64,000 bases of DNA from Acidimicrobiia bacterium (GCA_041393965.1 JAWKJB010000001.1:372001-436000), one strand, 5' to 3'; numbered from the stretch's first letter, positions 8,914-18,434 are shown. Numbers and translations are program-made. The notes: generated by a model from the sequence alone, not told the origin.

Positions 8914-10080
8914 CTATCTGTGGTCGATCAACACGGTTCGGGTCGAGGGTCGGACGAACAGAATCAACGCGAGGGCGACGGTGCCAACCACGAGCGCTTG
9001 GGTGAATCCGAGATATTCCGCGGCGACGCCCACGAGCCATGCCGAGACACCGGCGATGACCATCTGCGCCGCCCGGAACACGCCGAGGAGGCCGCCGAGA
9101 TCCCCGAAGCGTTCAACGGCCACGACATTTGCCATCGGGAACATAGCCCCTGCGGCCGACGCCATGAGAATCGACGCGATGGCTCCGACGGCGACAACCG
9201 GTGACAGCAGCCAGACAAGCCCGATACCGATCATCGAAACGCCGACGATGCGTGCCGAGGTCTTGGCGCCGAAGCGATCGATCATCCAACCCGCAACGGC
9301 CTTCATCGGTACCGACACGACCCGTCCGATGAACAGCACGAGCGCCGCGGCCGATGCGGTCAGGGACCACTCGTCGACGGCGTAGGTCGGGATGTACGCC
9401 ACAAGGCCGAACTGTGCGAGGGCCGCGACACCTCCCACGAGCACCGGTGCGCCGAGGAGCCCGACGGCGGCGCGCAGGTCATCCTTTCGGATCGGGTCCG
9501 CGTCCGGAAGCGTGACCCGGGTGAAGGCGACCGCTATGACGCCTGCAAGGACCGCGGAGCCGACATACACACCCCGCCAGGACGATGTGCCGAACACGGC
9601 GATCGCACCTGCCGCGATGGCGAGGCCGAGAGAATACGCGATGCCATATCTCCCCATGGCCCTTCCCTTGCGGCCAGGGGGAGCGAGGGCACCGACCGAA
9701 AAGACGCCTGCGGCGAAATACAGCCCCGCGGCGAAACCGATCACCGTTTGGGCAGCGAGAAAGGTGGCCTCAGATCCGGCAGCCGCAGCGACGAGACAAC
9801 CGACGAACGACAACGCCGAGGCCGTGAACGCCGCCGCCCGCGCCGTGAAACGGGAAAGCACCCATCCCCCGACCAGGTTGCCGACACCGGCCGCGACCGA
9901 CACCACACCGAGAAGACGAGCGCTCGATACCGTGTCGAGGCCGAGCTCGGCGGTGAACACGGGAAGCACGGGCGCGAGAAGCGATTCGCCCAGCGTGACA
10001 GCCACATAGGCGACCATCACGGTCGCAAACGCAACCCCCGGTTGTGATTTCCGCCCATTACCGAGCCGTTCGTTTGACAA
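8914..10080 (-). CDS. MFS transporter
   Basis: About 388 residues with twelve predicted helices and the MFS loop signature RFTARAA after helix 2. The second half carries GRVVSVPMKAVAGWMIDRFG, typical of helix 8-9 loops. TTG at 10080 has AGGAG at ideal distance. Two GTG codons at 10089 and 10086 are too close to that Shine-Dalgarno sequence but remain possible. It is divergent from the FAD oxidoreductase gene, with the palindromic operator at 10106-10120 between them, so both are likely under one regulator. It probably imports or exports a substrate or intermediate of the island. Confidence 0.85.
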   Translation of the reverse strand: MSNERLGNGRKSQPGVAFATVMVAYVAVTLGESLLAPVLPVFTAELGLDTVSSARLLGVVSVAAGVGNLVGGWVLSRFTARAAAFTASALSFVGCLVAAAAGSEATFLAAQTVIGFAAGLYFAAGVFSVGALAPPGRKGRAMGRYGIAYSLGLAIAAGAIAVFGTSSWRGVYVGSAVLAGVIAVAFTRVTLPDADPIRKDDLRAAVGLLGAPVLVGGVAALAQFGLVAYIPTYAVDEWSLTASAAALVLFIGRVVSVPMKAVAGWMIDRFGAKTSARIVGVSMIGIGLVWLLSPVVAVGAIASILMASAAGAMFPMANVVAVERFGDLGGLLGVFRAAQMVIAGVSAWLVGVAAEYLGFTQALVVGTVALALILFVRPSTRTVLIDHR

Positions 10081-10105
10081 GCCCACCACTCCTGATATGC
10101 TCAGA

Positions 10106-10120
10106 TGGATATTGTATCCA
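10106..10120. promoter_or_regulatory. palindromic operator TGGATA-TTG-TATCCA
   Basis: Perfect 15-bp palindrome with arms TGGATA and TATCCA around TTG. It lies between the divergent MFS (start 10080) and FAD oxidoreductase (start 10137) genes, just ahead of the GAGGAG ribosome-binding site of the latter. GntR-type regulators usually bind short AT-rich palindromes, and two GntR genes lie in this island. The TTGTATCCA half recurs at 21062-21070 and 25465-25473. Confidence 0.65.
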
Positions 10121-10136
10121 CACCGAGGAGTCTGTC

Positions 10137-11432
10137 GTGTCCAAGCGGGTCGTTGTCATCGGAGGGGGCTGGTCGGGCACCGCCGCTGCCCATGCGGCAT
10201 ACATGGCGGGAGCCGACTCCGTGATCCTCGTCGAACGCACGGACTACCTCCTTGGCACGGGTCTGGTCGGCGGCATCATGCGCAACAACGGCCGGTTCAC
10301 CGCGGCCGAAGAGATGATCGCCATGGGTGGCGGTCTGATGTTCCAGATCTGTGACGAGGTGTCAATCCACAAGAACTTCGATTTCCCGGGTCACAAGCAC
10401 GCTTCGCTCTACGATGTCACTGCGATCGAGCCCGCCGTCAACAAGGCGCTTGTCGGGGAGGGCATCGATGTCAGGCTGATCCACCGGGTCACCAAGATCA
10501 ACATGTCGAACGGCTCGATCGATTCGATCCACATGGAGAACGGCACGACGATCGAGGGCGATGTCTTCATCGACGCGACCGGCACGGTGGGACCGCAGAA
10601 GAACTGCACCCGATACGGATCCGGCTGTGTCATGTGCATCGTGCGCTGCCCCACCTTCGGACCGAGAACCTCCATCTCGGGGCTTGCAGGAGCGGAGGAC
10701 CGCAATGGCTTCCGCAAGGACGGCGAGGTCGGCGTGATGAGCGGATCGTGCAAGCTCAGCAAGGACTCCCTCGCACCCGCGCTCGCGCGGGAGCTGTCCG
10801 AAAAGGGTCTGGTCTCGGTGCCGCTTCCTGCGGCCACCGCGGAGAAGATGCGATCGAAGCTCGGCGCGAAGGCCTGCCAGCAATACGCACTTGACGCCTA
10901 TGCCGACAACATCATCCTCCTCGACACGGGGCAAGCCAAGATGATGACCTCCTACATCGACCTCACGGATCTCAGGACCGTCCCTGGATTCGAGCAGGCC
11001 CGCTACGAGGACCCGTACTCCGGTTCGCTCGGGAACTCGATCCGGTACCTGGATGTGACACGGCGCGACAACACCATGAAGGTCGAGTGCGATGTCGACA
11101 ACCTGTACTGCGGCGGTGAGAAGGCCGGGCTCCTCGTCGGGCACACGGAAGCCATCGTCACCGGGACACTCGCGGGACACAACGCGGTCCGCCAACTCGC
11201 AGGACGGGCACCCATCGAAATCCCACATGACCTCGCGACCGGTGACGCCATTGCCCATGTGCGGTCCGAGATGGACAAGCCGGGAGGGATGTCACAGAAG
11301 TACACCTTCTCGGGGTCCGTGTTCTTCGAGCGGATGAAGGAACGGAACCGGTACACGACCGATATCGACCTGATCAAAAAGCGGGTCGCATCGACGGGAC
11401 TCAACGATGTCTTTGCAAGGTCGGTCGTCTGA
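10137..11432 (+). CDS. FAD-dependent oxidoreductase, GidA/TrmFO-related, Cys-rich
   Basis: 431 residues. GTG at 10137 is preceded by GAGGAG. The N-terminus carries the dinucleotide-binding motif VIGGGWSGTAAAHAA. Near the C-terminus GGEKAGLLVGHTEAIVTG is strongly reminiscent of GidA (MnmG) and TrmFO flavoproteins. A cysteine cluster (CTRYGSGCVMCIVRC, about residues 161-175) could bind an Fe-S cluster or form a redox centre. It is too short for MnmG and the operon partner is an aldehyde dehydrogenase, so a metabolic role in oxidising an amine or hydroxy acid is more likely than tRNA modification. The reaction is not known. Confidence 0.75.
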   Translation: MSKRVVVIGGGWSGTAAAHAAYMAGADSVILVERTDYLLGTGLVGGIMRNNGRFTAAEEMIAMGGGLMFQICDEVSIHKNFDFPGHKHASLYDVTAIEPAVNKALVGEGIDVRLIHRVTKINMSNGSIDSIHMENGTTIEGDVFIDATGTVGPQKNCTRYGSGCVMCIVRCPTFGPRTSISGLAGAEDRNGFRKDGEVGVMSGSCKLSKDSLAPALARELSEKGLVSVPLPAATAEKMRSKLGAKACQQYALDAYADNIILLDTGQAKMMTSYIDLTDLRTVPGFEQARYEDPYSGSLGNSIRYLDVTRRDNTMKVECDVDNLYCGGEKAGLLVGHTEAIVTGTLAGHNAVRQLAGRAPIEIPHDLATGDAIAHVRSEMDKPGGMSQKYTFSGSVFFERMKERNRYTTDIDLIKKRVASTGLNDVFARSVV

Positions 11433-11434
11433 CC

Positions 11435-12964
11435 GTGGCGGAGCCTTCAGCACAATCCCATCCCACACTCGCGCGCTACGGCCTCATTGGAGCCGTATCG
11501 GGTGTCTATTCCGGCAAATGGCTCGATGCTGGCGGGACGCGGTTCGTTTCGCGGAACCCCGCCACCGATGAGGCGCTCGGAGAGGTCGTGGGCGCGACGG
11601 TCGATCAGTACGACGAGCTGGTGTCCCGCTCCCTCGAAGCCTTCCGTACATGGCGCATGGTTCCCGCCCCCATCCGAGGGGACCATGTCCGCCGGATCGG
11701 GAACGCTCTTCGCGAACACAAGGAACACCTCGGTGCGCTCGTGAGCCTCGAGACCGGCAAGACACTCGCAGAGGGCCTCGGTGAGGTTCAGGAGATGATC
11801 GACATCGGTGACTTCGCCGTTGGTCTGTCGCGTCAGCTCTACGGTCTCACCATGGCTTCGGAGCGACCCAACCACCGCCTCTACGAGCAATGGCATCCCC
11901 TCGGTCCTGTCGGCGTGATCACCGCGTTCAACTTCCCCGTCGCCGTGTGGGCCTGGAATGCCCTCGTCGCCGGCGTGTGTGGCGACACGGTGATCTGGAA
12001 GCCGTCACCGATCACCCCCCTGACCTCGGTTGCGGTCACCAATATCGTCGATGAGGTGATGGCGGGAACGGGTCACGAATCCGTGTTCTCGCTCACGGTT
12101 GGGGATGTCGATGATGTCGGCCATGCGATGGTCAACGATCGAAGGATCCCGCTGATCTCAGCGACGGGATCGTGCCGCATGGGACGAGAAGTTGGGACCG
12201 CGGTCGCGGCAAGGCTTGGTCGGTCGCTCCTCGAGCTCGGCGGCAACAACGCGATCATCGTCATGTCAGACGCCGACCTCGACCTCACCGTGCGCGGTGC
12301 CCTGTTCGCCGCCTTGGGAACCTCGGGTCAACGCTGCACCAGCCTGCGCCGCCTGATCACCCACCGCTCCGTTGCGGCCGAGGTAGCTCAGAGGCTCGTC
12401 GTCGCGTACGGCCAGGTGACGATCGGTGATCCCCTCGACGACGGTGTTCTCATGGGTCCCCTTGTCACGCCCGAAGCCGTGGCCACCTTCGAAGCAGCGG
12501 TCGCAACAGCCGTCGACCAGGGAGGCGAGATCCTCACCGGGGGTTCCGTGATTGACAGGCGGGGCAACTATGTCCAACCGACGATCATTCGCATCTCGGC
12601 CGATGCCCCGATCGTGCACGAGGAGACCTTCGCCCCGATCCTGTACCTCATCGAGTTCGATGATCTCGATGAGGCAATCGAGATCCACAACGGTGTCCCC
12701 CAGGGTCTCTCATCGGCGATCTTCACCGACTCGGTGAGATCGGCAGAGCGCTTCCTGTCAGCAGCGGGCTCCGACTGCGGGATCGCCAATGTCAACATCG
12801 GGACCTCGGGAGCAGAGATCGGCGGCGCCTTCGGTGGGGAGAAGGACACCGGCGGTGGGCGCGAGTCGGGCTCGGATGCCTGGAAGGCCTACATGCGCCG
12901 CCAAACGGTGACGACGAACTACGGGACCGACCTCCCACTCGCCCAAGGCATCGAGTTCGGCTGA
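11435..12964 (+). CDS. ALDH7-type aldehyde dehydrogenase (2-aminoadipate semialdehyde dehydrogenase-like)
   Basis: 509-residue NAD(P)-dependent aldehyde dehydrogenase. General base Glu267 is in LELGG, and the nucleophile Cys301 is in TSGQRCT. The C-terminal signature SGAEIGGAFGGEK followed by TGGGRESGSDAWK is the hallmark of the antiquitin / ALDH7 group. In lysine catabolism that group oxidises alpha-aminoadipate semialdehyde (piperideine-6-carboxylate) to aminoadipate. GTG at 11435 lies two bases after the FAD enzyme stop, so the two are co-translated. The pair suggests an amine or amino acid oxidised to a semialdehyde and then to an acid. Specificity for lysine-derived semialdehyde is inferred from family alone. 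Confidence 0.88.
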   Translation: MAEPSAQSHPTLARYGLIGAVSGVYSGKWLDAGGTRFVSRNPATDEALGEVVGATVDQYDELVSRSLEAFRTWRMVPAPIRGDHVRRIGNALREHKEHLGALVSLETGKTLAEGLGEVQEMIDIGDFAVGLSRQLYGLTMASERPNHRLYEQWHPLGPVGVITAFNFPVAVWAWNALVAGVCGDTVIWKPSPITPLTSVAVTNIVDEVMAGTGHESVFSLTVGDVDDVGHAMVNDRRIPLISATGSCRMGREVGTAVAARLGRSLLELGGNNAIIVMSDADLDLTVRGALFAALGTSGQRCTSLRRLITHRSVAAEVAQRLVVAYGQVTIGDPLDDGVLMGPLVTPEAVATFEAAVATAVDQGGEILTGGSVIDRRGNYVQPTIIRISADAPIVHEETFAPILYLIEFDDLDEAIEIHNGVPQGLSSAIFTDSVRSAERFLSAAGSDCGIANVNIGTSGAEIGGAFGGEKDTGGGRESGSDAWKAYMRRQTVTTNYGTDLPLAQGIEFG

Positions 12965-12971
12965 ACGCCCG

Positions 12972-13637
12972 TCAATCCGGCTCGGTGGACGCACCGGTCG
13001 TCGACAGCTCCCGGGCGACCGTCTCTGAATGCTCGCGCACGAGGCGCTCCGCGAGATCGGCATCCCCCCGTGCCACGGCGTCGACGATCGCTTCATGCTC
13101 GGTCCACGAGTAGGGGCCCCGCGACTGGAGCAGCGACGCATGGATCCACTCGGTCTTCGCAGGCATGGAGGCGAGCTCTTCGAAGAGGAGATGGTTGCCG
13201 GACGCCCTCGCGAGCTCGAGGTGAAACTTCGTGTGGTGCTCGGTCGCTGCGGCATGGTCCTCCCGGCCGGTGGCGGCGAGACCATCGGCGATGGTTGCGC
13301 GAAGCACCTCGATGTCGTCGTGCGTGACCCGAGCCGACGCAAGCCGCGCGGCGAGACCTTCGAGGGCACCGCGAACCGACAGCACCTCTCCGGCATCCTT
13401 GGTCGTGATGCGGATCACACGGGAGCCCTTGCCCGGTGTGCTCTCGATGAGCCCTTCGGATTCGAGGATGCGGAGTGCCTCGCGCACCGGGATTCGCGAC
13501 ACATTCAGATCGGCTGCAAGTTTCGCCTGTTTGAGATGCTCACCAGGGGCAAATGCTCCAGCGAGGATCCCCGCGCGTATCTCGGCGGCGACGAGGTCCC
13601 CGAGGTTGTTGTGTGTCTGCCCGAGATCCTTCATCAT
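12972..13637 (-). CDS. GntR-family transcriptional regulator (FCD type)
   Basis: About 221 residues. An N-terminal winged helix-turn-helix (AEIRAGILAGAFAPGEHLKQ then LNVSRIPVREALRILESEGL) is followed by a helical FCD effector domain with metal-type histidines (EHHTKFHLELARASGN). The start is ATG at 13637 or 13634, directly behind GGAGAGG. It is the last gene of the peptide-transporter operon, 64 nt after the SDR gene, and ends 8 bases from the convergent ALDH stop. FCD regulators typically sense small organic acids and repress uptake or catabolic genes. It is a candidate reader of the TATCCA-type operators. Confidence 0.88.
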   Translation of the reverse strand: MMKDLGQTHNNLGDLVAAEIRAGILAGAFAPGEHLKQAKLAADLNVSRIPVREALRILESEGLIESTPGKGSRVIRITTKDAGEVLSVRGALEGLAARLASARVTHDDIEVLRATIADGLAATGREDHAAATEHHTKFHLELARASGNHLLFEELASMPAKTEWIHASLLQSRGPYSWTEHEAIVDAVARGDADLAERLVREHSETVARELSTTGASTEPD

Positions 13638-13701
13638 CCTCTCCGGGGGTGCTCGCCGTGGAGACGCCCGATTGTACCGGCGGTCTGTCGGGGTCCGCGG
13701 T

Positions 13702-14472
13702 TCAGAATCCGATCGTGAGGCCGCCATCGATGCGGAACACCGCACCGGTCACATACCCGGCCCTTGCGCTCACGAGGAAGGTGATCAGGTCCCCCACCTC
13801 CTCCGGCTTGGCGAGCCGACCCATCGGGATCGCATCGATGTGGTGCTTTCGGATCTCGGCGGGTGTCATCGACGAACTTGCCGTCATGGCCGCCTCATAC
13901 CGTTGGAGAGCCCCCGAGTCGACTTGGCCCGGCACCACGACATTCACACGAACGGCGGGGGCGAGTTCCAACGCGAGTGATCGTGCCGCCGCCGCAACGC
14001 CACCGCGGAACACTGACGACAGGGCAAGCTCCGGGGATGCCTCAAGAATCGATCGCGCGGTCAGAACGACGATGCGTCCGTCCCCGGTGGCGACCAGGTG
14101 AGGGGTCGCTTCGCGCATTGCTTCGAGCTGGGGGCGGAGCATCTTTTCGAAACCGTCTCTGACATCGTCAGCAGTGGTGTGAACCAACCCGCCGGGTTTG
14201 CCTCCCCCCGAGTTCCCGACGAGGATGTCGAGTCCACCGAGCACGGAAACGGCCTCCTCGACGACCCTCGCGGCTTCTCCTTCGACGGACAGGTCAGCGA
14301 TGGCGTGACCCGCGGCGCCGACCGCCTCGGCACTTGCGACCACCCGGTCGGGGTCACGGCCGGTCACGAAGACCGAAGCCCCTTCGGCCGCAAGGGATGC
14401 AGCCGTGGCATGTCCCATGCCGGCGGACGAGCCGAAGATCAGGGCCCTCACCCCTTCGAGTCCGAGATCCAT
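13702..14472 (-). CDS. atypical SDR oxidoreductase lacking the Tyr-Lys dyad
   Basis: 256 residues with a Rossmann nucleotide motif (GSSAGMG, residues 14-20), an NSGGGKPG loop in place of the usual NNAG, and a C-terminal VTGAVFRIDGG typical of FabG-like SDRs. Where classical SDRs have YxxxK the sequence reads LSSVFRGG, so the catalytic tyrosine and lysine are missing. A described group of ketoacyl-reductase-like atypical SDRs shows the same loss. The gene is coupled to the transporter ATPase upstream (2-nt gap), tying its role to the imported compound. It may bind NAD(P) and an oxo acid without classical chemistry. Confidence 0.8.
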   Translation of the reverse strand: MDLGLEGVRALIFGSSAGMGHATAASLAAEGASVFVTGRDPDRVVASAEAVGAAGHAIADLSVEGEAARVVEEAVSVLGGLDILVGNSGGGKPGGLVHTTADDVRDGFEKMLRPQLEAMREATPHLVATGDGRIVVLTARSILEASPELALSSVFRGGVAAAARSLALELAPAVRVNVVVPGQVDSGALQRYEAAMTASSSMTPAEIRKHHIDAIPMGRLAKPEEVGDLITFLVSARAGYVTGAVFRIDGGLTIGF

Positions 14473-14474
14473 GC

Positions 14475-15488
14475 TCAACCCACGGCGGTGAGGTCGATCG
14501 GTGGGATCTCGTCGACGAAGTGGCACGCGACTTCGTGGACGGGGTTGATCGGAAGCAGCTCAGGCGACTCCTCCCGGCACCGGTCGCGCACATGGGGGCA
14601 TCGCGAGGCAAATCGGCACCCCACCGGAGGATCGACGAGGTTCGGAACCTCGCCCTTGACCATCAGCCTCTTGCGGGAGGCTTCGATCACCGGATCGGGA
14701 ATCGGGACGGCCGAGAGCAGCGTCTGGGTGTACGGATGTGAGGGCTTCTCGTACACCGCGTCCTTGGTCGCCACTTCGACAAGCTGACCCGCGTACATGA
14801 TCGCCACACGATCCGAGATGTGTCGTACGACCGACAGGTCGTGGGCGATGAACAAATAGGTGAGATTGAGTTCCTGCCTGAGATCCTGCATCAGGTTCAC
14901 AATCTGGGCCTGGATCGAGACATCGAGTGCCGACACCGGCTCGTCGGCGACGATGAACTCGGGTCTCAGTGCGAGCGCCCGTGCGATCCCGATGCGTTGG
15001 CGCTGCCCGCCAGAGAAGGCGTGGGGAAACCGATCGACCGCATCGGTTGGCATCCCGACGAGGTCGAGGAACTCCTTGACTTCACTCCGGGCGTCCTCGA
15101 TCCTCTTGATCTTGCCGTGGACCAGCAGCGGTTCGGCGACGATCTCGAGGACCGACTGGGAGGGGTTGAGCGACCCGTATGGGTCCTGGAACACCGGTTG
15201 CATGTGACGCCGCAATCGGCGGAGTTCCTCGCCGTCGAGCGTCGTGATGTCGTTTCCCCGGAAGCGGATCGTTCCCTCCGCAATCGGGGCCCGGCGGAGG
15301 ATGGCTCTCCCGGTTGTCGTCTTTCCGGATCCGGATTCCCCAACGAGGCCGAGGACCTCTCCCGGTGCAATCGAGAGACTCAGATGGTCGACTGCTGAGA
15401 GCCAGTGGGTTTCCTGGCCCCAGAAACCGGATCTGCCGACATTGAACTTGACGCTGAGGTTCTCGACCTCGACGAGCGGTTCGGTCAT
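14475..15488 (-). CDS. oligopeptide/dipeptide ABC transporter ATPase (DppF/OppF-like)
   Basis: 337 residues. Walker A is GESGSGKTT, the signature is FSGGQRQRIGIARAL, Walker B is FIVADEPVSALDV, and the switch His is in FIAHDLSVV. A C-terminal Cys-containing oligopeptide-transporter extension (CRFASRCP then a C-terminal C) is the usual Opp/Dpp tail. ATG at 15488 overlaps the DppD-like gene end by 4 nt. Second ATPase of the importer encoded by 18461-20026 through this gene. Confidence 0.92.
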   Translation of the reverse strand: MTEPLVEVENLSVKFNVGRSGFWGQETHWLSAVDHLSLSIAPGEVLGLVGESGSGKTTTGRAILRRAPIAEGTIRFRGNDITTLDGEELRRLRRHMQPVFQDPYGSLNPSQSVLEIVAEPLLVHGKIKRIEDARSEVKEFLDLVGMPTDAVDRFPHAFSGGQRQRIGIARALALRPEFIVADEPVSALDVSIQAQIVNLMQDLRQELNLTYLFIAHDLSVVRHISDRVAIMYAGQLVEVATKDAVYEKPSHPYTQTLLSAVPIPDPVIEASRKRLMVKGEVPNLVDPPVGCRFASRCPHVRDRCREESPELLPINPVHEVACHFVDEIPPIDLTAVG

Positions 15489-16525
15489 TGTGCTTCCTCC
15501 AAGGCTTCCCACTCGGCCTCGAGCTCTTGCTCGATCACGCGCTCGGCGACGAACGGTTTGTAACACGCAACCGCGCGTTTCCCGCGTTCGGTGGAGAGGA
15601 TCGGTTCGGTGACCTTGCACTCGTCGCCCGAGATCTCACATCTTGGGGCGAACGAGCAGCCGACAACCGGGAGCCTGAGGTCGGGCGTGGTACCGGTGAT
15701 CGCGTAGAGCCGCGGAACGATCTCGTCCAGCCTCGGAGTGGACTTGAGAAGTCCGACCGTGTAGGGATGACCCGGCTTGCCGAACAGCTCGAGGGCGTTG
15801 CCCTTCTCGACGAAGCGGCCCGCATACATCACTCGCACACGGTGGCACACGCCTGCCACGACGGCGAGGTCGTGCGTGATCAGGATCGTGGTGAGGCCCA
15901 GACGCTCCTGGAGGTCGGCGAGCAGTTCGAGGATCTGGGCCTGGATCGTGACATCGAGCGCCGTGGTTGGTTCGTCTGCGATCAGCAGGTCGGGTTCGGA
16001 GGCGAGGGCCATGGCGATCATGGCTCGTTGACGCATGCCGCCGGAGAACTCGTGTGGATACTGTGCGAAGCGGCGCTTCGGATCCGACATCCCAACGAGG
16101 CTCAACAGTTCGGTGGCACGGGTGGTCGCCTGCGACTTGTTCATGCCGAGGTGGCGCTTGAGGACCTCGTTGATCTGGGCGCCGATCGTCATCAGCGGAT
16201 TGAACGAGGTCATCGGGTCTTGGAAGACCATGGAGATGTTCTTGCCCCGGACTTTCCGCGCACGCGACGCTGCCCCCTTGCCATAGAGGAGGGATTGGCC
16301 CTTCCAGAGGATGTCGCCTCCGGTGATCTTGCCCGGCATGTCGACCAGCCCGATGATCGACCGAGCCGTGACGCTCTTGCCGCTTCCCGATTCCCCGACA
16401 ATCCCGAGGGTTTCCCCGGGATCGAGCTGAAGGTTCACGCCGCGGACGGCTCGTACGGTTCCGCTTTGCGTGTAGAAGCTGACTTCGAGGTCACGAACCT
16501 CAAGCAGAGGAACCGGGTCGGTCAC
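15485..16525 (-). CDS. oligopeptide/dipeptide ABC transporter ATPase (DppD/OppD-like)
   Basis: 346 residues. GTG at 16525 is supported by AAGGAGG upstream and gives a start inside the permease stop (4-nt overlap). Walker A is GESGSGKSV, the signature is FSGGMRQRAMIAMAL and Walker B is LLIADEPTTALDV. The Opp/Dpp C-terminal Cys region reads CSFAPRCEISGDEC. With DppF it powers import of peptides, opines or related small molecules delivered by the lipoprotein at 18461-20026. Confidence 0.92.
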   Translation of the reverse strand: MTDPVPLLEVRDLEVSFYTQSGTVRAVRGVNLQLDPGETLGIVGESGSGKSVTARSIIGLVDMPGKITGGDILWKGQSLLYGKGAASRARKVRGKNISMVFQDPMTSFNPLMTIGAQINEVLKRHLGMNKSQATTRATELLSLVGMSDPKRRFAQYPHEFSGGMRQRAMIAMALASEPDLLIADEPTTALDVTIQAQILELLADLQERLGLTTILITHDLAVVAGVCHRVRVMYAGRFVEKGNALELFGKPGHPYTVGLLKSTPRLDEIVPRLYAITGTTPDLRLPVVGCSFAPRCEISGDECKVTEPILSTERGKRAVACYKPFVAERVIEQELEAEWEALEEAQ

Positions 16526-17514
16526 GAGGCGGCCTCCTTGGTCGTTGGCCTGTCCTTGGATGCGGTCACCTCGGCGAAGCGCTTCGCCCTTGCCAGCGGG
16601 TTGGTTCGCACGCGGAGCCAGCTTGCGATCATGTTGGCGCTCAGGACGGTGAGTGCGATCGCGATGCCGGGGAAGATGATGAGCCACGGTGCGCGGAAGA
16701 TGTAGTCCTTCCCGGTCGCCACATCGAGACCCCACGATGTCTCAGGGGGCTGGATTCCGAGGCCGAGGAACGAGAGCGCCGCCTCGGCGAGGATGACCCT
16801 GGCGAACTCGAGAATGACGAGCGTGATCAACGGCGCGGTGAGCCCCGGAAGGATGTGGCGGAACACGACACGCTTCTGTTTCGCTCCGACGAGCTCGGCG
16901 GCTTCGACATAGGGGCGCTCCTTGACCGAAAGTACCGAACCTCGCGTCACCCTTGCGTACACCATCCAGCCGTTCAATGAAAGAACAAGGATCACCGTGC
17001 CGACGCTCGGTCCGATCACGGCAAGGATCATGAGGGCCAGCAGGAGTCCGGGGAATGCGACCTGGGTATCGACCATCCGCATGATCACCGAGTCGGTACG
17101 CCCGCCCTTGTAGCCGGCGAACAGCCCGGCAACGACCCCGACGGCTCCCGCGAAGACCACGACGCTCGTCCCAACGAGCAGGGAGATCCGTGCGCCGAAG
17201 ATGAGGCGGGACAGGACATCGCGGCCGAGGTTGTCGGTCCCGAGAATGTGGTCGGTTCCCCCGCCGTCCATCCAGAACGGCGGAAGAAGTCGGTCGCCGA
17301 GGCTCTGCGCGGCAGGATCATATGGTGCAAGGAGCGGAGCAAGGAATGCACCGATGACAAGCACCACCAGATAGATGAAGCCGAGGAGCGCCGCCTTGTC
17401 CTGCCAGAGCTCTGCAAAGAAGTTACGAAGCATCCGACGCCTCGCACCCTGCTTGGAGTCCACTTTGACGATATCAGTCGGATCGGCAGGTTCGGGGGGT
17501 GCAACGATGCTCAT
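16522..17514 (-). CDS. ABC transporter permease (DppC/OppC-like)
   Basis: 330 residues. A cytoplasmic N-terminal tail (MSIVAPPEPADP) precedes the first helix (about residues 45-65). A periplasm-facing loop with HILGTDNLGRDVLSR is the OppC/DppC N-terminal hallmark. Five further helices and the EAA loop (EAAELVGAKQKRVVFRHILPG) contact the ATPases. ATG at 17514 overlaps the DppB-like gene by 4 nt. Full length and intact. Confidence 0.92.
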   Translation of the reverse strand: MSIVAPPEPADPTDIVKVDSKQGARRRMLRNFFAELWQDKAALLGFIYLVVLVIGAFLAPLLAPYDPAAQSLGDRLLPPFWMDGGGTDHILGTDNLGRDVLSRLIFGARISLLVGTSVVVFAGAVGVVAGLFAGYKGGRTDSVIMRMVDTQVAFPGLLLALMILAVIGPSVGTVILVLSLNGWMVYARVTRGSVLSVKERPYVEAAELVGAKQKRVVFRHILPGLTAPLITLVILEFARVILAEAALSFLGLGIQPPETSWGLDVATGKDYIFRAPWLIIFPGIAIALTVLSANMIASWLRVRTNPLARAKRFAEVTASKDRPTTKEAAS

Positions 17515-18434
17515 GCGTTCACCTTGATGCGTGGGTCGATCCTCATGTAGACGAAGTCCATCATGATGTTGATGAACACGACGACGATGGCGACGACGAA
17601 GACGATGGCTTGGAGCAGGATGAGATCCTGGCGGTCGATGGCCTGGATCGACATGAAACCGATGCCAGGCCAGGCAAAGACGGTCTCGACTACGACCGCA
17701 TACCCGGCCATTGCCCTGATGAACTCCCATCCCACCAGTGTCGTGACGGGTATCGAGGCATTCCGGAAGGCGTGATTGAAGATCATCCGGTGGAAGACGA
17801 GTCCTTTGGCCCTCGCCGTTTCGATGTATGGCAGATGCAGCTCGTCGATCATCGTCGAGCGAACCATCATGACAATGCGACCCATCGCCGGAAGCGCGAG
17901 GGTGAGCGCGGGTAAGACGATGTGTTGCCACGACCCATACCCCGAGGTCGGGAACCAACCGAGCTCGACACCGAACACCAGGATCAGCATCAGCCCGAGC
18001 CAGAACTGGGGGATCGAAAGTCCGAGGAGACTGCTGCCGACGAGCGCGCGGTCGAGCCACGAACCGGGCCGAAGCGATGACCAGATGCCGATCGGCACCC
18101 CGATCACGACGGCGAACGACAGACCGACCACAACGAGGATGAAGGTGCGCGGAAGCGCTTCTTTGATGACATCAAATGCCGGACGCCCCTGCCACAGCGA
18201 ATCGCCGAAATCGAATCGAACGGCGCCCTGGACGAAGTCAACGAGCTGGGCAGGGATGGGCTGGTCGAGGCCGAGCGACGCCTCGAAGGCCGCTCGTTCT
18301 GCAGGGGTAGCCTCCAGCGGGAGCATCAGGGAGACCGGATCGCCGATCATTCTGGTGACGACGAACACCACCAGGACGACGCCGATGATCACGATCAGCC
18401 CCTGAGCTACCCGCCGGAGGATGAACCTACCCAT
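17511..18434 (-). CDS. ABC transporter permease (DppB/OppB-like)
   Basis: 307 residues and six predicted helices. It begins MGRFILRRVAQGLIVIIGV, the classic OppB/DppB first helix. The EAA-type loop is ETARAKGLVFHRMIFNHAFRNA. The gene starts 26 nt after the binding-protein gene and overlaps the DppC-like gene by 4 nt. Partner of the DppC-like permease in the inner membrane. Confidence 0.92.
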   Translation of the reverse strand: MGRFILRRVAQGLIVIIGVVLVVFVVTRMIGDPVSLMLPLEATPAERAAFEASLGLDQPIPAQLVDFVQGAVRFDFGDSLWQGRPAFDVIKEALPRTFILVVVGLSFAVVIGVPIGIWSSLRPGSWLDRALVGSSLLGLSIPQFWLGLMLILVFGVELGWFPTSGYGSWQHIVLPALTLALPAMGRIVMMVRSTMIDELHLPYIETARAKGLVFHRMIFNHAFRNASIPVTTLVGWEFIRAMAGYAVVVETVFAWPGIGFMSIQAIDRQDLILLQAIVFVVAIVVVFINIMMDFVYMRIDPRIKVNA

